A stretch of 64,000 bases of DNA. Origin: Terriglobus sp. RCC_193 (GTDB lineage: Bacteria > Acidobacteriota > Terriglobia > Terriglobales > Acidobacteriaceae). The first letter of the stretch is position 1. Each line of letters begins with the position of its first letter. The notes beneath the pieces are model-generated. The model saw nothing but the letters and a program-made list of their open reading frames with translations. It was not told the origin of the DNA and did not search any database. Both the position numbers and the translations under genes were made by a program. Positions 53,701 through 62,570 of this stretch are shown here, piece after piece. The DNA lies in contig NZ_JBFUPK010000002.1 in NCBI RefSeq assembly GCF_041355105.1, positions 248,001 through 312,000 on the forward strand. Reading direction: 5' to 3'.

Positions 53701-53930
53701 AAAGAAATAAACTTGGCAGGTTATTTCCACCAAACCACTAAAATAGAAATCAGGGGCAAGCTAAAAGCCAAGGGCTAACAGCTAAAGGCTTTAAAAAGAC
53801 GATTTTGCCCCTAAACTCAATGGGCAGACGATTTTAGCGATACCAAAGCCATAAACCCAATAGAAAGACGAATTTAGAAAACAGGGGGAGGGGTACCCTC
53901 CAGTCCAGTCATTCCCACCCGCAACTTAGA
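53701..53930. other. AT-rich leader region upstream of queC
   Basis: Clearly richer in A and T than the surroundings. It contains AGACGATTTT twice and AGACGAATTT once (near 53798, 53826 and 53866) and CTAAAAGCC / CTAAAGGC pieces around 53770-53790. It ends in a G-run (53885-53889). It may hold the queC promoter or a regulatory RNA; I could not match it to a known preQ1 riboswitch. Confidence 0.4.
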
Positions 53931-54635
53931 ATGAAAACCATGAGTAACGAAACGCGCCAGAAAGCAGTGGTCTGCCTCAGCGGCGGCATGGATTCCACCG
54001 TATGTGCGGCGCTGGCGGCACGCGACTACGACGCCTATGCCCTCCACTTCTCCTACGGCCAGCGGACCGAATCCCGCGAACTGAAAAGCGCCAGTGGCGT
54101 AGCGGAAGCGCTTGGGTTCAAACAGTTTCTCCAGTTGCGCATGGATCTCTTTCGCCAGATCGGCGGATCGGCGCTGACGGATACTTCCATCGCCGTCCCG
54201 GACGCGCCAGAGGACGAAGGCCAGATCGGCGACGCCGTTCCCGTCACCTACGTGCCCTTCCGCAACGCCCACTTCCTATCCGCCGCGGTGAGCTGGGCAG
54301 AGGTCATCGGAGCGAAGACCATCTTCATCGGAGCGGTGGAACAGGACAGCTCCGGGTACCCCGATTGCCGCCCGGCATATTATGACGCCTTCAACGAATT
54401 AATACGCCAAGGCACTGCTGTGGGCGATATTCGTGTGGAAACGCCGCTCATTCACCTCCGTAAACGCGAGATCGTGCGTCTGGGTGTTGAATTGGGTGCT
54501 CCGTTACATGTAAGTTGGTCGTGCTACTCAGGCGAGGAGTTTGCCTGCGGAGTGTGTGAAAGCTGCGTTCTACGGCTGAGGGCTTTTCAGGAGGCCGGCA
54601 GCACAGACCCGATTCCCTACGCATCCAGGCGTTAG
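53931..54635 (+). CDS. queC: 7-cyano-7-deazaguanine synthase
   Basis: A 234-residue ATP pyrophosphatase with the PP-loop CLSGGMDSTV (S17 to S22), VTYVPFRNAHFLSAA and the zinc-binding cysteine cluster CYSGEEFACGVCESCVLR near the C-terminus. It turns carboxy-deazaguanine into preQ0 for queuosine. An alternative ATG lies three codons inside. It is separated from queD-queE by four other features and repeat DNA, so it is regulated on its own. Confidence 0.93.
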   Translation: MKTMSNETRQKAVVCLSGGMDSTVCAALAARDYDAYALHFSYGQRTESRELKSASGVAEALGFKQFLQLRMDLFRQIGGSALTDTSIAVPDAPEDEGQIGDAVPVTYVPFRNAHFLSAAVSWAEVIGAKTIFIGAVEQDSSGYPDCRPAYYDAFNELIRQGTAVGDIRVETPLIHLRKREIVRLGVELGAPLHVSWSCYSGEEFACGVCESCVLRLRAFQEAGSTDPIPYASRR

Positions 54636-54724
54636 GCGGCAATTCGCAACTTCGGCATCCCATTTATGTTTGCATTCAGAGACACCGGCGTAATTGCCGG
54701 TGACAAGCAAGGAGCAGGACGACC

Positions 54725-55846
54725 ATGAAGTCTCGCATTCTTTCCGTAGCCGCGATGTTGGCGGTTCTTTCGCCGGCAAGCCTGGCGTTCGCGCAACAGC
54801 CCCAGGACCAGCCCGGCAGTATCCACGGCCACGTGCAGAACGCCGCAGGCACTGCGCAGGGCGTCGGCGATATCAAGCTGACCACCGACCGCAGCAGCAC
54901 CGACGATAAGACCCGCAAGTACGAGTACAGCTTCCCGGTCGACGCCAACGGCGACTTCAAGGGCGCGGACATCAAGCCCGGCAAGTATGTCATGTTCTAC
55001 ATCGTGAAAGGCGCCACGGTGGACTACATCAACGACGTGGAGATCAAGCCCGGCCAGGACACCGCGCAGAACGACGACATGACCCGCGAAGAGTTCCTGA
55101 AGGCCATGACGCCGGAGCAGAAGAAGCAGCTTGAGGAGTTCAAGAAGCAGAACGCTGCGGCCGTGGCCGCGAACAAGACGGTGGCGAACCTGAACGGTCT
55201 GCTGACCGGTGCTCGTGAAGACGAGAAGGCGGGCAAGTATGACGACGCCATCGCCAAGATGACCCAGGCCACACAGCAGAAGCCGGACGAAGCCATCCTG
55301 TGGCTGGAGCTGGGGAATGCGCAGCTTGGCGCCAAGAAGTTCGACGATGCGGCCACCAGCCTGCAGAAGGCAGCCGACACGAACGCCGCCTCCAAGAAGC
55401 CGAATCCGTCCATCTCCGGTAGCGCATACAACAATCTGGGTCAGGCGCTGGTTGGCGCCAAGAAGCCGAACGATGCGCTGGCCGCCTATGACAAGGCTGC
55501 CGCCGCCGAACCCGCAAAGGCTGGTGTGTACTACTACAACGAAGCCGCCGTCCTTTACAACAGCGGTAACCACGAGCAGTCTGCTCAGGCTGCGGACAAG
55601 GCAATCGCTGCTGACCCGACCAAGGCCGAGTCGTACTACATCAAGGGACAGAGCCTGATCGACAAGGCGACACTGGACCCGAAGACGCAGAAGATGTCTG
55701 CCCCGGATGGCTGCCTGGAAGCCTACCTGAAGTACCTGGAACTGGCTCCCAGCGGCCCCCACGCCGCCGATGTGCAGGGCATTGTCTCCGCCTTCGATCA
55801 GAAGCAGGTCTCGGACTTCAAGGCCAACAAGGGCAAGAAAAAGTAA
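54725..55846 (+). CDS. secreted TPR protein with carboxypeptidase-regulatory-like start
   Basis: A 373-residue exported protein: signal peptide ending at FAQ, a small beta-sandwich domain (residues 30-110) resembling the carboxypeptidase regulatory-like fold, a charged helical linker, and three to four tetratricopeptide repeats (about residues 155-300) such as DEAILWLELGNAQLGAKKFD. TPR proteins of this type mediate protein contacts in the periplasm. It is followed by a strong terminator. The exact partner is not known. Confidence 0.82.
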   Translation: MKSRILSVAAMLAVLSPASLAFAQQPQDQPGSIHGHVQNAAGTAQGVGDIKLTTDRSSTDDKTRKYEYSFPVDANGDFKGADIKPGKYVMFYIVKGATVDYINDVEIKPGQDTAQNDDMTREEFLKAMTPEQKKQLEEFKKQNAAAVAANKTVANLNGLLTGAREDEKAGKYDDAIAKMTQATQQKPDEAILWLELGNAQLGAKKFDDAATSLQKAADTNAASKKPNPSISGSAYNNLGQALVGAKKPNDALAAYDKAAAAEPAKAGVYYYNEAAVLYNSGNHEQSAQAADKAIAADPTKAESYYIKGQSLIDKATLDPKTQKMSAPDGCLEAYLKYLELAPSGPHAADVQGIVSAFDQKQVSDFKANKGKKK

Positions 55847-55865
55847 CTGCCAGAACAAACAGGAA

Positions 55866-55897
55866 GCGGCCCCGGTACCTCCGGGGCCGTTTTCTTT
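55866..55897 (+). terminator. intrinsic terminator after the TPR gene
   Basis: A nine-base perfect stem CGGCCCCGG / CCGGGGCCG with a TACCT loop, followed by TTTTC TTTTC. It starts 21 bases past the stop codon. Confidence 0.9.
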
Positions 55898-55960
55898 TCT
55901 CGGGATAAGGATAGTTATCGCGGCATCGCTCCCAAGGCTGCGATAATCTAACCCACTACG

Positions 55961-56338
55961 ATGCGCTTGTTCCGCGCCACCTTCGCCGCCTTTGCAGGTG
56001 CCTTTCTGGCGCTTGCGCTTTACCTTGCGTGGTTCTTCCAGATCACACATCACGACACGCCGTGGGACGGCGCACCAACCAGCTTCATCGCGTTGACGTG
56101 TGTTGTGGCCGCAGTCTTCGGGTTGTTAGGCGGATGGGTAGCAGCACGCCTCTCTCCGGAGACGCAGCGCGGATCAGCGGAGGGCGCAGCGGGATTCATG
56201 GCGCTGGCCGCCCTGTTCGCCGAAACCCACACACCCGGCCAGCACCACTACGCCCAGATGGTCGCCCTGCTGGTGATGGCACCCGTAGCGTTTTTCTTCG
56301 GCCGTCTCTGCGAGCAGCGCGCTGCGGCTAGAAGCTGA
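55961..56338 (+). CDS. four-span membrane protein of unknown function
   Basis: A 125-residue protein with four hydrophobic spans (near residues 8-26, 43-62, 77-90 and 99-116) and short charged loops. No family recognised. It is a lone small gene between the TPR gene and the GH79-type gene. Confidence 0.6.
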   Translation: MRLFRATFAAFAGAFLALALYLAWFFQITHHDTPWDGAPTSFIALTCVVAAVFGLLGGWVAARLSPETQRGSAEGAAGFMALAALFAETHTPGQHHYAQMVALLVMAPVAFFFGRLCEQRAAARS

Positions 56339-56385
56339 CATCACCGACATTCCTCATTGCGTAACCGACTTGGTAGGCTGTCGGC

Positions 56386-57930
56386 ATGCGTTTGTTTTCC
56401 CGGCGTGACTTTGTTCTCACTGGCTCCGCGACTGCTGCTTCCCTGCCGACACTTCTGCGTGCACAAACCCCGGATGCAATCCCAACCGCAACGTTGGAGG
56501 TGGGCACGGAAGCGGGAGCGAAGGTTCCCGCGGACTTCATCGGACTCTCGTACGAAAGTATGCAGTTGGAGGATCCAGCCTTCTTCTCGCCGGAAAACAT
56601 CAGCCTGGTGCAGCAGTTCCGCAACATTGCCAGCAAGGGCGTGCTTCGACTTGGCGGCAACACCAGCGAGTTTGGCTGGTGGAAAGCAACGGATGACGTG
56701 ACTGCCCCCACACGCACAGAGGCGCCCTGGAAGGCAGAGGGCGAGCCGACAGCCGCAACCACGTTTGCGATTACGCCGAAAGCCGTGGACAACCTGGACG
56801 GCTTTCTGAAGGCCACGGGCTGGAACTGCATCTACGGTCTGAACCTTGGATACGGGACGCCTGAAGTGGATGTAGCCGAAGCCACTTACGTGATGAAGCG
56901 CCTTGGGCCGCGGCTGCAATACTTCCAGCTTGGCAATGAGGTGGATCAGTTCAAGGGACATCTGCGTGATCCGCAAACGTGGAATGTGGATACATACCTG
57001 GAAGAGTGGTTGAAGATTGCCCGCGCCGCGCAGAAGGCTCTGCCGGAAGCGAAGTTCGGTATGCCGGATGTGGCTGCGGATGTGACATGGCTGACGCAGA
57101 TTGCCGACCGTTGGGCCGCTATCGAAGACAAGCCCAACGTGGTGACGCTAAGTCATCATTACTACTGGAGCGGGCCGCCATCGAATCCGGATGCAACCAT
57201 TGAGAACCTGCTGAAACCAGATGCGAAGGTTGCAGAACATGCCGCGACAACCAAGGCAGCGGCAGCAAAGATAGGCGCGTCCGTGACGTATCGCATGACC
57301 GAAGGCAACACAGTCTATCGCGGTGGCAAGCCGGGCGTGAGCGATGTGTTTGCCGCGGCGCTGTGGGGTGCGGAGTATCTCTTCCGGCTGATGCAGGCTG
57401 GCTACTGCGGTGTGAATCTGCACGGCGGTTCTGGCCATGCGCAGGCGGTATCTGTGGGCGGGGTGTTTCATGGCGAGGCACTGATGAAAGACCCCACGGT
57501 GCCGCATCCCAAGCCGTTCTATACGCCCATCGCCAATGAAGGCACGCTGGCCGGTGCCGGTGTGGACGGCAAGTTGAACAACAAATACCTTCTGGAACCC
57601 GTGGGATACGGCATGAAGTTTGCCGCCGCGTTTCAGGGTGCGACCATGCTGCCGGTCACGCTGGATGCAGGCAACACAAACATCACTGCATACGCCGGGA
57701 AACGCGCAGATGGCAAAACGATTGTGGCCATCCTGAACAAAGAAGCTGCGACACCGGTTCGCATTACCGCGCCCTACTTCGACACCATTCAGATACTCAT
57801 TGCGCCCGCGCTGGATGCGCACGAAGCACATGTGAATACCGTGGTGAGCGAGACAAGCAGCCGCAGGACAACAGAGGGCCAGGTGTTCACACTGCCTGCG
57901 CACATGGCAACGCTGATCGTGCTGCATTGA
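56386..57930 (+). CDS. exported glycoside hydrolase, GH79-like (beta-glucuronidase clan)
   Basis: A 514-residue protein with a Tat-like start (SRRDFVLTGSA) and a TIM barrel in which LGNEVDQF carries the acid/base glutamate E185 and RMTEGNTVY the nucleophile E306. FIGLSYESMQ near residue 55 and GVLRLGGNTSEFGWW also fit clan-A family GH79. It probably removes glucuronic acid or a related sugar from glycans. The next gene encodes a GH125 enzyme 35 bases on, so the two likely act together. Confidence 0.8.
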   Translation: MRLFSRRDFVLTGSATAASLPTLLRAQTPDAIPTATLEVGTEAGAKVPADFIGLSYESMQLEDPAFFSPENISLVQQFRNIASKGVLRLGGNTSEFGWWKATDDVTAPTRTEAPWKAEGEPTAATTFAITPKAVDNLDGFLKATGWNCIYGLNLGYGTPEVDVAEATYVMKRLGPRLQYFQLGNEVDQFKGHLRDPQTWNVDTYLEEWLKIARAAQKALPEAKFGMPDVAADVTWLTQIADRWAAIEDKPNVVTLSHHYYWSGPPSNPDATIENLLKPDAKVAEHAATTKAAAAKIGASVTYRMTEGNTVYRGGKPGVSDVFAAALWGAEYLFRLMQAGYCGVNLHGGSGHAQAVSVGGVFHGEALMKDPTVPHPKPFYTPIANEGTLAGAGVDGKLNNKYLLEPVGYGMKFAAAFQGATMLPVTLDAGNTNITAYAGKRADGKTIVAILNKEAATPVRITAPYFDTIQILIAPALDAHEAHVNTVVSETSSRRTTEGQVFTLPAHMATLIVLH

Positions 57931-57965
57931 TGCGAAGTATTGCGGGAAGCAGGTAAGCTGGCTGC

Positions 57966-59417
57966 ATGGTTTCGCATGTGGATCGCCGTAGCTTTGTCCG
58001 TAACTCCGCCACGCTTGCCGCAGGAGCAGCACTCTTTGCAAAGACAAACCTTCTTGCGCAGTACACGAAGCGCGATCTGACACAGCGCCCCGCGGAGAGT
58101 GAGCGGCTGTTTCGTTCGCAGACCGTAGAAGATGCCATTGCATCTATCAGCCGTGACATTGCCGATCCGCAGTTGCGCACCATCTTCGCGAACTGCCTGC
58201 CGAACACGCTGGACACCACGGTGTTTCCGGGAACGCGCGATGGCAAGCCGGATACCTTCGTCATCACAGGCGACATTGACGCACTGTGGCTGCGTGATTC
58301 GTCCGCGCAGATGCATCCTTACCTGCCGTTTGCAAAGAGCGATGCGAAACTGGCCACGGTGATTGAAGGGCTGATTCATCGTCATGCGATGTGCATTCTG
58401 CTGGATTCGTATGCCAATGCGTTTCGTCGCAACCCCACAGACAAACCGCTGGACTGGGCTGTGCAGGACGCCACGGATCACAAGCCCGGCGTGGGTGAGC
58501 GCAAGTGGGAAGTGGATTCACTCTGCTATCCCATCCGCCTTGCGCATGGCTACTGGAAGACGACGGGCAGCACAGCCGCATTCGATAGCGAATGGGTTGC
58601 CGCGATGCAACTCGTAATAAAGACCTTCCATGAACAGCAACGCCTGAAGGATCGCGGGCCGTATCACTTTCAACGTCGCGCAGAGAATCCTACAGACTCT
58701 GTGATTCTGAGTGGTTATGGCGCGCCGACGAAGCCGAATGGGATGCTGCACTCCATCTTCCGGCCATCGGATGATGCATGCACGTATCCGCTGTTTGTTC
58801 CGGCAAACCTGTTTGCTGTGGCTGCGCTGAACATGCTGACAGAGATTGCAAAGGCGCTGAGCAATGCACAGCTTGCAAACGATGCTTCCTCGCTGGCGAC
58901 AGAAGTTGCAGGCGCAACGAAGACGTATGGGCAGTTGAAACATACTCGCTTTGGTGAGATGTATGCCTACGAGGTGGACGGCTTTGGCAATGTGAACTGG
59001 ATGGATGATGCAAATGCGCCGGGCCTGTTGAGCATTGCCTACCTGACTGGCATACCGTTGAAGCAGCCGGTGTATCGCAACACACGCGCCTTTTCGCTGA
59101 GCGATAGCAATCCTTACTTCTTCAAGGGATCGGCAGCGGAAGGTGTTGGCGGACCGCATGTTGGCATGGACTACATCTGGCCCATGAGCATCACCATGCG
59201 CGCATTGACGAGCACCGACGACGCGGAAATCCTTTCCTGCCTGAAGATGCTGCGCAACACCACCGCCGGTACCAACTTCATGCACGAGGCATTTCACAAG
59301 GACGATCCCACGAAGTTCACGCGACCGTGGTTTGCATGGGCAAACACACTGTTTGGTGAACTGATTTTGAAGATTCACACAGAACGGCCTGCGCTTTTGC
59401 GGCAGACGATAGCCTGA
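57966..59417 (+). CDS. exported GH125 exo-alpha-1,6-mannosidase
   Basis: A 483-residue protein with Tat-like start DRRSFVRNSAT and an alpha/alpha-barrel fold. GDIDALWLRDSSAQ, EVDSLCYPIRLAHGYWKTTG and HEAFHKDDP are strongly conserved in GH125 (formerly DUF1237), whose members hydrolyse alpha-1,6-mannosides by inversion and do not need a metal. It is coupled to the GH79-like gene upstream. Both exported enzymes fit breakdown of microbial or plant mannan-containing glycans. Confidence 0.9.
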   Translation: MVSHVDRRSFVRNSATLAAGAALFAKTNLLAQYTKRDLTQRPAESERLFRSQTVEDAIASISRDIADPQLRTIFANCLPNTLDTTVFPGTRDGKPDTFVITGDIDALWLRDSSAQMHPYLPFAKSDAKLATVIEGLIHRHAMCILLDSYANAFRRNPTDKPLDWAVQDATDHKPGVGERKWEVDSLCYPIRLAHGYWKTTGSTAAFDSEWVAAMQLVIKTFHEQQRLKDRGPYHFQRRAENPTDSVILSGYGAPTKPNGMLHSIFRPSDDACTYPLFVPANLFAVAALNMLTEIAKALSNAQLANDASSLATEVAGATKTYGQLKHTRFGEMYAYEVDGFGNVNWMDDANAPGLLSIAYLTGIPLKQPVYRNTRAFSLSDSNPYFFKGSAAEGVGGPHVGMDYIWPMSITMRALTSTDDAEILSCLKMLRNTTAGTNFMHEAFHKDDPTKFTRPWFAWANTLFGELILKIHTERPALLRQTIA

Positions 59418-59467
59418 CACCTCAAACATTGAGGCAGAGGGAAAGACGCAGCATACACTTGTGGAGT

Positions 59468-60058
59468 ATGAGTCTGAAAGAGCGCCGCGACATTGCCCAT
59501 CTGTATGGACACACACCGCGTGGCGTTCTCTTCACGCTGGTGGAGATGCGCGGCAGTTCGTCTCACGCTGCGGGAGCGCGCTTTTACGCCGCAGCGGATG
59601 GCCGCAGCGCGGGCTCAGTTTCCAGTGGCTGGATAGAAACAGAACTACTTCAACGTGCTGAGCTGCTTGCAGGTGCAGATGCGCAGATGCAGATTGTTTG
59701 CACAGCCCCTGATGTCGAGGCACATCTACTGATAGAGTTTTCCGACACGCCCGAGGCTGCCGCTTTAATGGAAACCTTTGAGGCGACACTGCGGGGTGAG
59801 TCGCGCTCCGTGGTTACAGTGCTACCCAAAGCAGGCACCGCTCTGTTGCGATTTGTTATGGATGCACAAGGAGATGTTCTGTTTGCCAGTGATCTGCTGG
59901 AAACGGAAGAGATCGTACCCATGCGGCGTACGGCGCGGAGTTCTGCTCATGGCGCGCTGCACATGCTCGCACAGGGACGCATATTTGTGGAACACATAGA
60001 ACCAACGGTTTCGGAACAGGACACGATGAACAACACACTGCATACGGAGGCCCGATGA
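59468..60058 (+). CDS. XdhC-like protein, short form
   Basis: A 196-residue protein whose N-terminal part has the XdhC/CoxI pattern GVLFTLVEMRGSSSHAAGAR followed by GSVSSGWIE. The usual C-terminal Rossmann domain with its GAGH motif is not visible, although length is left for it. XdhC proteins help insert sulfurated molybdenum cofactor into xanthine dehydrogenase-type enzymes. Its stop overlaps the next start by four bases. No molybdoenzyme is encoded in the window, so the client is unknown. Confidence 0.7.
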   Translation: MSLKERRDIAHLYGHTPRGVLFTLVEMRGSSSHAAGARFYAAADGRSAGSVSSGWIETELLQRAELLAGADAQMQIVCTAPDVEAHLLIEFSDTPEAAALMETFEATLRGESRSVVTVLPKAGTALLRFVMDAQGDVLFASDLLETEEIVPMRRTARSSAHGALHMLAQGRIFVEHIEPTVSEQDTMNNTLHTEAR

Positions 60059-60681
60059 GCCGGAGAGTTGCAGCGCTGGTGCTGGCAGCAGGCGCGTCAG
60101 AACGGTTAGGACAGCCGAAACAACTGGTGCAGTATCAGGGCGAGCGACTGATGGATCGCGCGATTCGGATGGCGCATGAAGCCGGCGCTTCACCTGTCTT
60201 CGTTGTGCTGGGCGCGGGCTACGAGGATCTTCTGGAAGGTTTGCAGAGCAACCCCTTCCAGCCACGCATTCTAATTAACAAGGCGTGGAAGCACGGTATG
60301 TCCACTTCCATTGCGCTGGGCGCCGCTGCAGCGGAACGCGTGGATGCGGACGATCTGCTGGTGCTGACCTGCGACCAGGTGACGGTCACCGCAGAACATC
60401 TTCGACGACTGATGGAAGCTTCCCATCGTGAACACGTGGTGGCATCGCATTATTACGAACGCCGCGGTATTCCTGCTCTCTTTCCTGAATTCAGCTTTCA
60501 CGCGCTGCAGGAATTAACGGGCGATACGGGTGCGCGCGAGTTATTGCAGGACGATGCCGTATTAACCGTGCCATTGCAGGGTGGGGAATTCGACGTGGAT
60601 ACACCTGCGGATCTTGAACGTCTGCGAGCGATGGAAACAAAAGACGAATACGCATCTTGCGTAACACCACCCACACAGTGA
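60055..60681 (+). CDS. MobA/MocA-like nucleotidyltransferase
   Basis: A 208-residue protein with the nucleotidyltransferase loop LVLAAGASERLGQPKQLV (residues 8-25) and LVLTCDQVTV and GEFDVDTPADLERL later. It matches the MobA/MocA branch that attaches GMP or CMP to molybdenum cofactor. Pairing with the XdhC-like gene by a four-base overlap (ATGA) supports the CMP form (MocA) for xanthine-dehydrogenase-type enzymes. Confidence 0.85.
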   Translation: MSRRVAALVLAAGASERLGQPKQLVQYQGERLMDRAIRMAHEAGASPVFVVLGAGYEDLLEGLQSNPFQPRILINKAWKHGMSTSIALGAAAAERVDADDLLVLTCDQVTVTAEHLRRLMEASHREHVVASHYYERRGIPALFPEFSFHALQELTGDTGARELLQDDAVLTVPLQGGEFDVDTPADLERLRAMETKDEYASCVTPPTQ

Positions 60682-60708
60682 AATGGCGCGTGCGTTAGAC
60701 TCAGCCGC

Positions 60709-61323
60709 ATGCATACACGGGAACGCGCCTGGGAATTGCTGAATGAATGGACGACCTCACCCAGCCTGATCAAACATGCTCTGGCAGTGGAAACCTGCAC
60801 ACGCAGCTATGGAGAACGTGAGGCAGAACGGCTGGGTCTGAACGATGCATCTGCTGCAGAATTTGTCGCGAAATACAGCATCGCTGCACTCTTGCATGAC
60901 TTCGATTACGACCGGCATCCATCCTTGGATGAACATCCTTTCGTTGGCAATCGAGTATTGACCGAACAGGGATGGCCGGAGGAGATTCGCCATGCCATTC
61001 TGGCGCACGCTTCCTACACCGGTGCGGCACGCGAAAGCCACCTGGATCGGGCACTGTTTGCGTGCGATGAACTCGCCGGATTTCTTACCGCCTGTGCGCT
61101 GGTGAAACCCACAAAGAGCATCCACGATGTGGAAGTGGCTGGCGTGAAGAAGAAGATGAAGGACAAGGCTTTTGCGCGTGGCGTAAATCGTGAGGACATC
61201 ACGGAAGGCGCGGAATTGCTGGGCATTCCCATGGAAGAACATATTGAAAACTGTCTGCGCGCCATGCAGGCGAATGCCGCCGAGCTTGCCCTGGAAGGTG
61301 TAACTGCATCCAACCAGGCATGA
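60709..61323 (+). CDS. HD domain phosphohydrolase-like protein
   Basis: A 204-residue protein with the HD metal site: H23 in LIKHALAVE and H63-D64 in ALLHDFDYDRHP, then HASYTG. Such proteins hydrolyse nucleotides or related phosphates. Its stop overlaps the start of the ligase gene by four bases, so it may be involved with nucleotide or DNA metabolism, but no substrate can be inferred. Confidence 0.82.
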   Translation: MHTRERAWELLNEWTTSPSLIKHALAVETCTRSYGEREAERLGLNDASAAEFVAKYSIAALLHDFDYDRHPSLDEHPFVGNRVLTEQGWPEEIRHAILAHASYTGAARESHLDRALFACDELAGFLTACALVKPTKSIHDVEVAGVKKKMKDKAFARGVNREDITEGAELLGIPMEEHIENCLRAMQANAAELALEGVTASNQA

Positions 61324-62402
61324 GCCTGCTTGCACAAGCGCCAATCCTGCCCATGCTGGCAAAGCGTGTGGAAACTATTCCTGAGGATACTCAGCACTGG
61401 AGTTTTGAACCGAAGTGGGATGGATTTCGTACGCTGATTTTTCGCGATGGCGACGATTTTCTGATTCAGAGCCGCGATGGCAAACCGCTGGATCGCTATT
61501 TCCCTGAGCTTCGAGCGCCGCTATTACAGCATTTGCCGCAACGATGCATTCTGGATGGCGAAATCGTAATCGCTACCAGGCACGGCCTGGACTTCGATCT
61601 GTTATCTCTGCGCATTCACCCGGCAGCATCGCGGGTGAAGATGCTCGCCCAGCAGACACCTGCCTCTGTCGTATTTTTTGACCTGCTGCAGAATGACGAT
61701 CTGGATCTTCGCGATGTTCCGTTTCGTGAGCGGCGCAGCGCGCTGGAACGGGTGCTTGCGCATGCAAATCCGCCGATCCACCTGACGCCTGCAACACAGG
61801 ATCGATCCGTGGCACAAGACTGGTTCACACGCTTTGAGGGAGCCGGCCTTGACGGCGTAATGGCAAAACCATTGGAAGGCCCGTATACGCCGGACAAGCG
61901 CACCATGTTGAAGGTGAAGCATGAGCGCGATTGCGATTGCGTCGTGGCGGGTTTTCGATGGCACAAGAATGGAGAGGATGCAGCCGTTGGGTCTCTCCTG
62001 CTGGGACTGTATGACGATGCAGGTGCACTGCAACACGTGGGTGTGTGTGCAAGTTTCACTGCGGCAAAACGCAAAGAGTTAACAGAATTTCTCGCGCCGT
62101 ATCGCAAAGATGCGTTAACTCATCATCCGTGGAAGAACTGGGCTGATGCCGCAGCACAAGCAGGCGGTCGCATGCCCGGTGGCCAATCGCGATGGAGCGG
62201 CGGCAAGGATCTGTCGTGGGTACCACTGCGTCCAGAACTGGTTGTCGAAGTCGCATATGAACACATGCAGGGCGATCGCTTTCGCCATCTGGCCCACTTT
62301 CGCAGGTGGCGACCTGACAAGGAACCAAAGGACTGCACCTATGCACAACTGGAAGTCGTGCCGGCGGCAGAGTTGATGCAAATCTTTCCCGAACGCAAGT
62401 GA
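61320..62402 (+). CDS. ATP-dependent DNA ligase (LigC/LigD-ligase type)
   Basis: A 360-residue ligase. The adenylation lysine is K32 in FEPKWDGFRT, followed by RCILDGEIV and DGVMAKPLEG, and the OB-fold segment with SWVPLRPELVVEVAYEHMQG. It lacks polymerase and phosphoesterase modules, as in LigC of mycobacteria. It probably seals breaks in repair or end joining. It is convergent with the LigD-type polymerase gene, although no Ku gene is in the window. Confidence 0.88.
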   Translation: MSLLAQAPILPMLAKRVETIPEDTQHWSFEPKWDGFRTLIFRDGDDFLIQSRDGKPLDRYFPELRAPLLQHLPQRCILDGEIVIATRHGLDFDLLSLRIHPAASRVKMLAQQTPASVVFFDLLQNDDLDLRDVPFRERRSALERVLAHANPPIHLTPATQDRSVAQDWFTRFEGAGLDGVMAKPLEGPYTPDKRTMLKVKHERDCDCVVAGFRWHKNGEDAAVGSLLLGLYDDAGALQHVGVCASFTAAKRKELTEFLAPYRKDALTHHPWKNWADAAAQAGGRMPGGQSRWSGGKDLSWVPLRPELVVEVAYEHMQGDRFRHLAHFRRWRPDKEPKDCTYAQLEVVPAAELMQIFPERK

Positions 62403-62570
62403 TTAACGATTGCGAAAGAGAATCCACAGCACCACTACAACCACCAGCGTAATAAGGGCACCCCGCTGCCAGAAAAAGAAGCCCGTGCGTGTGGAGTAGC
62501 CCACAACAATGCAGCCTGTTAGGGATGTACAGGCAAGAAACAATGCCGGCAAGACTGCGATTGGCTTCAT
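62403..62570 (-). CDS. small predicted lipoprotein
   Basis: A 55-residue frame that starts inside the stop codon of the upstream primase-polymerase gene (ATGA overlap). It begins MKPIAVLPALFLACTSLTGC, a signal with a lipobox LTGC (C20), followed by a second hydrophobic span (residues 38-53) and RNR at the end. Translational coupling and a clean lipobox support it as a real gene. It ends one base from the end of the convergent ligase gene. Function unknown. Confidence 0.6.
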   Translation of the reverse strand: MKPIAVLPALFLACTSLTGCIVVGYSTRTGFFFWQRGALITLVVVVVLWILFRNR

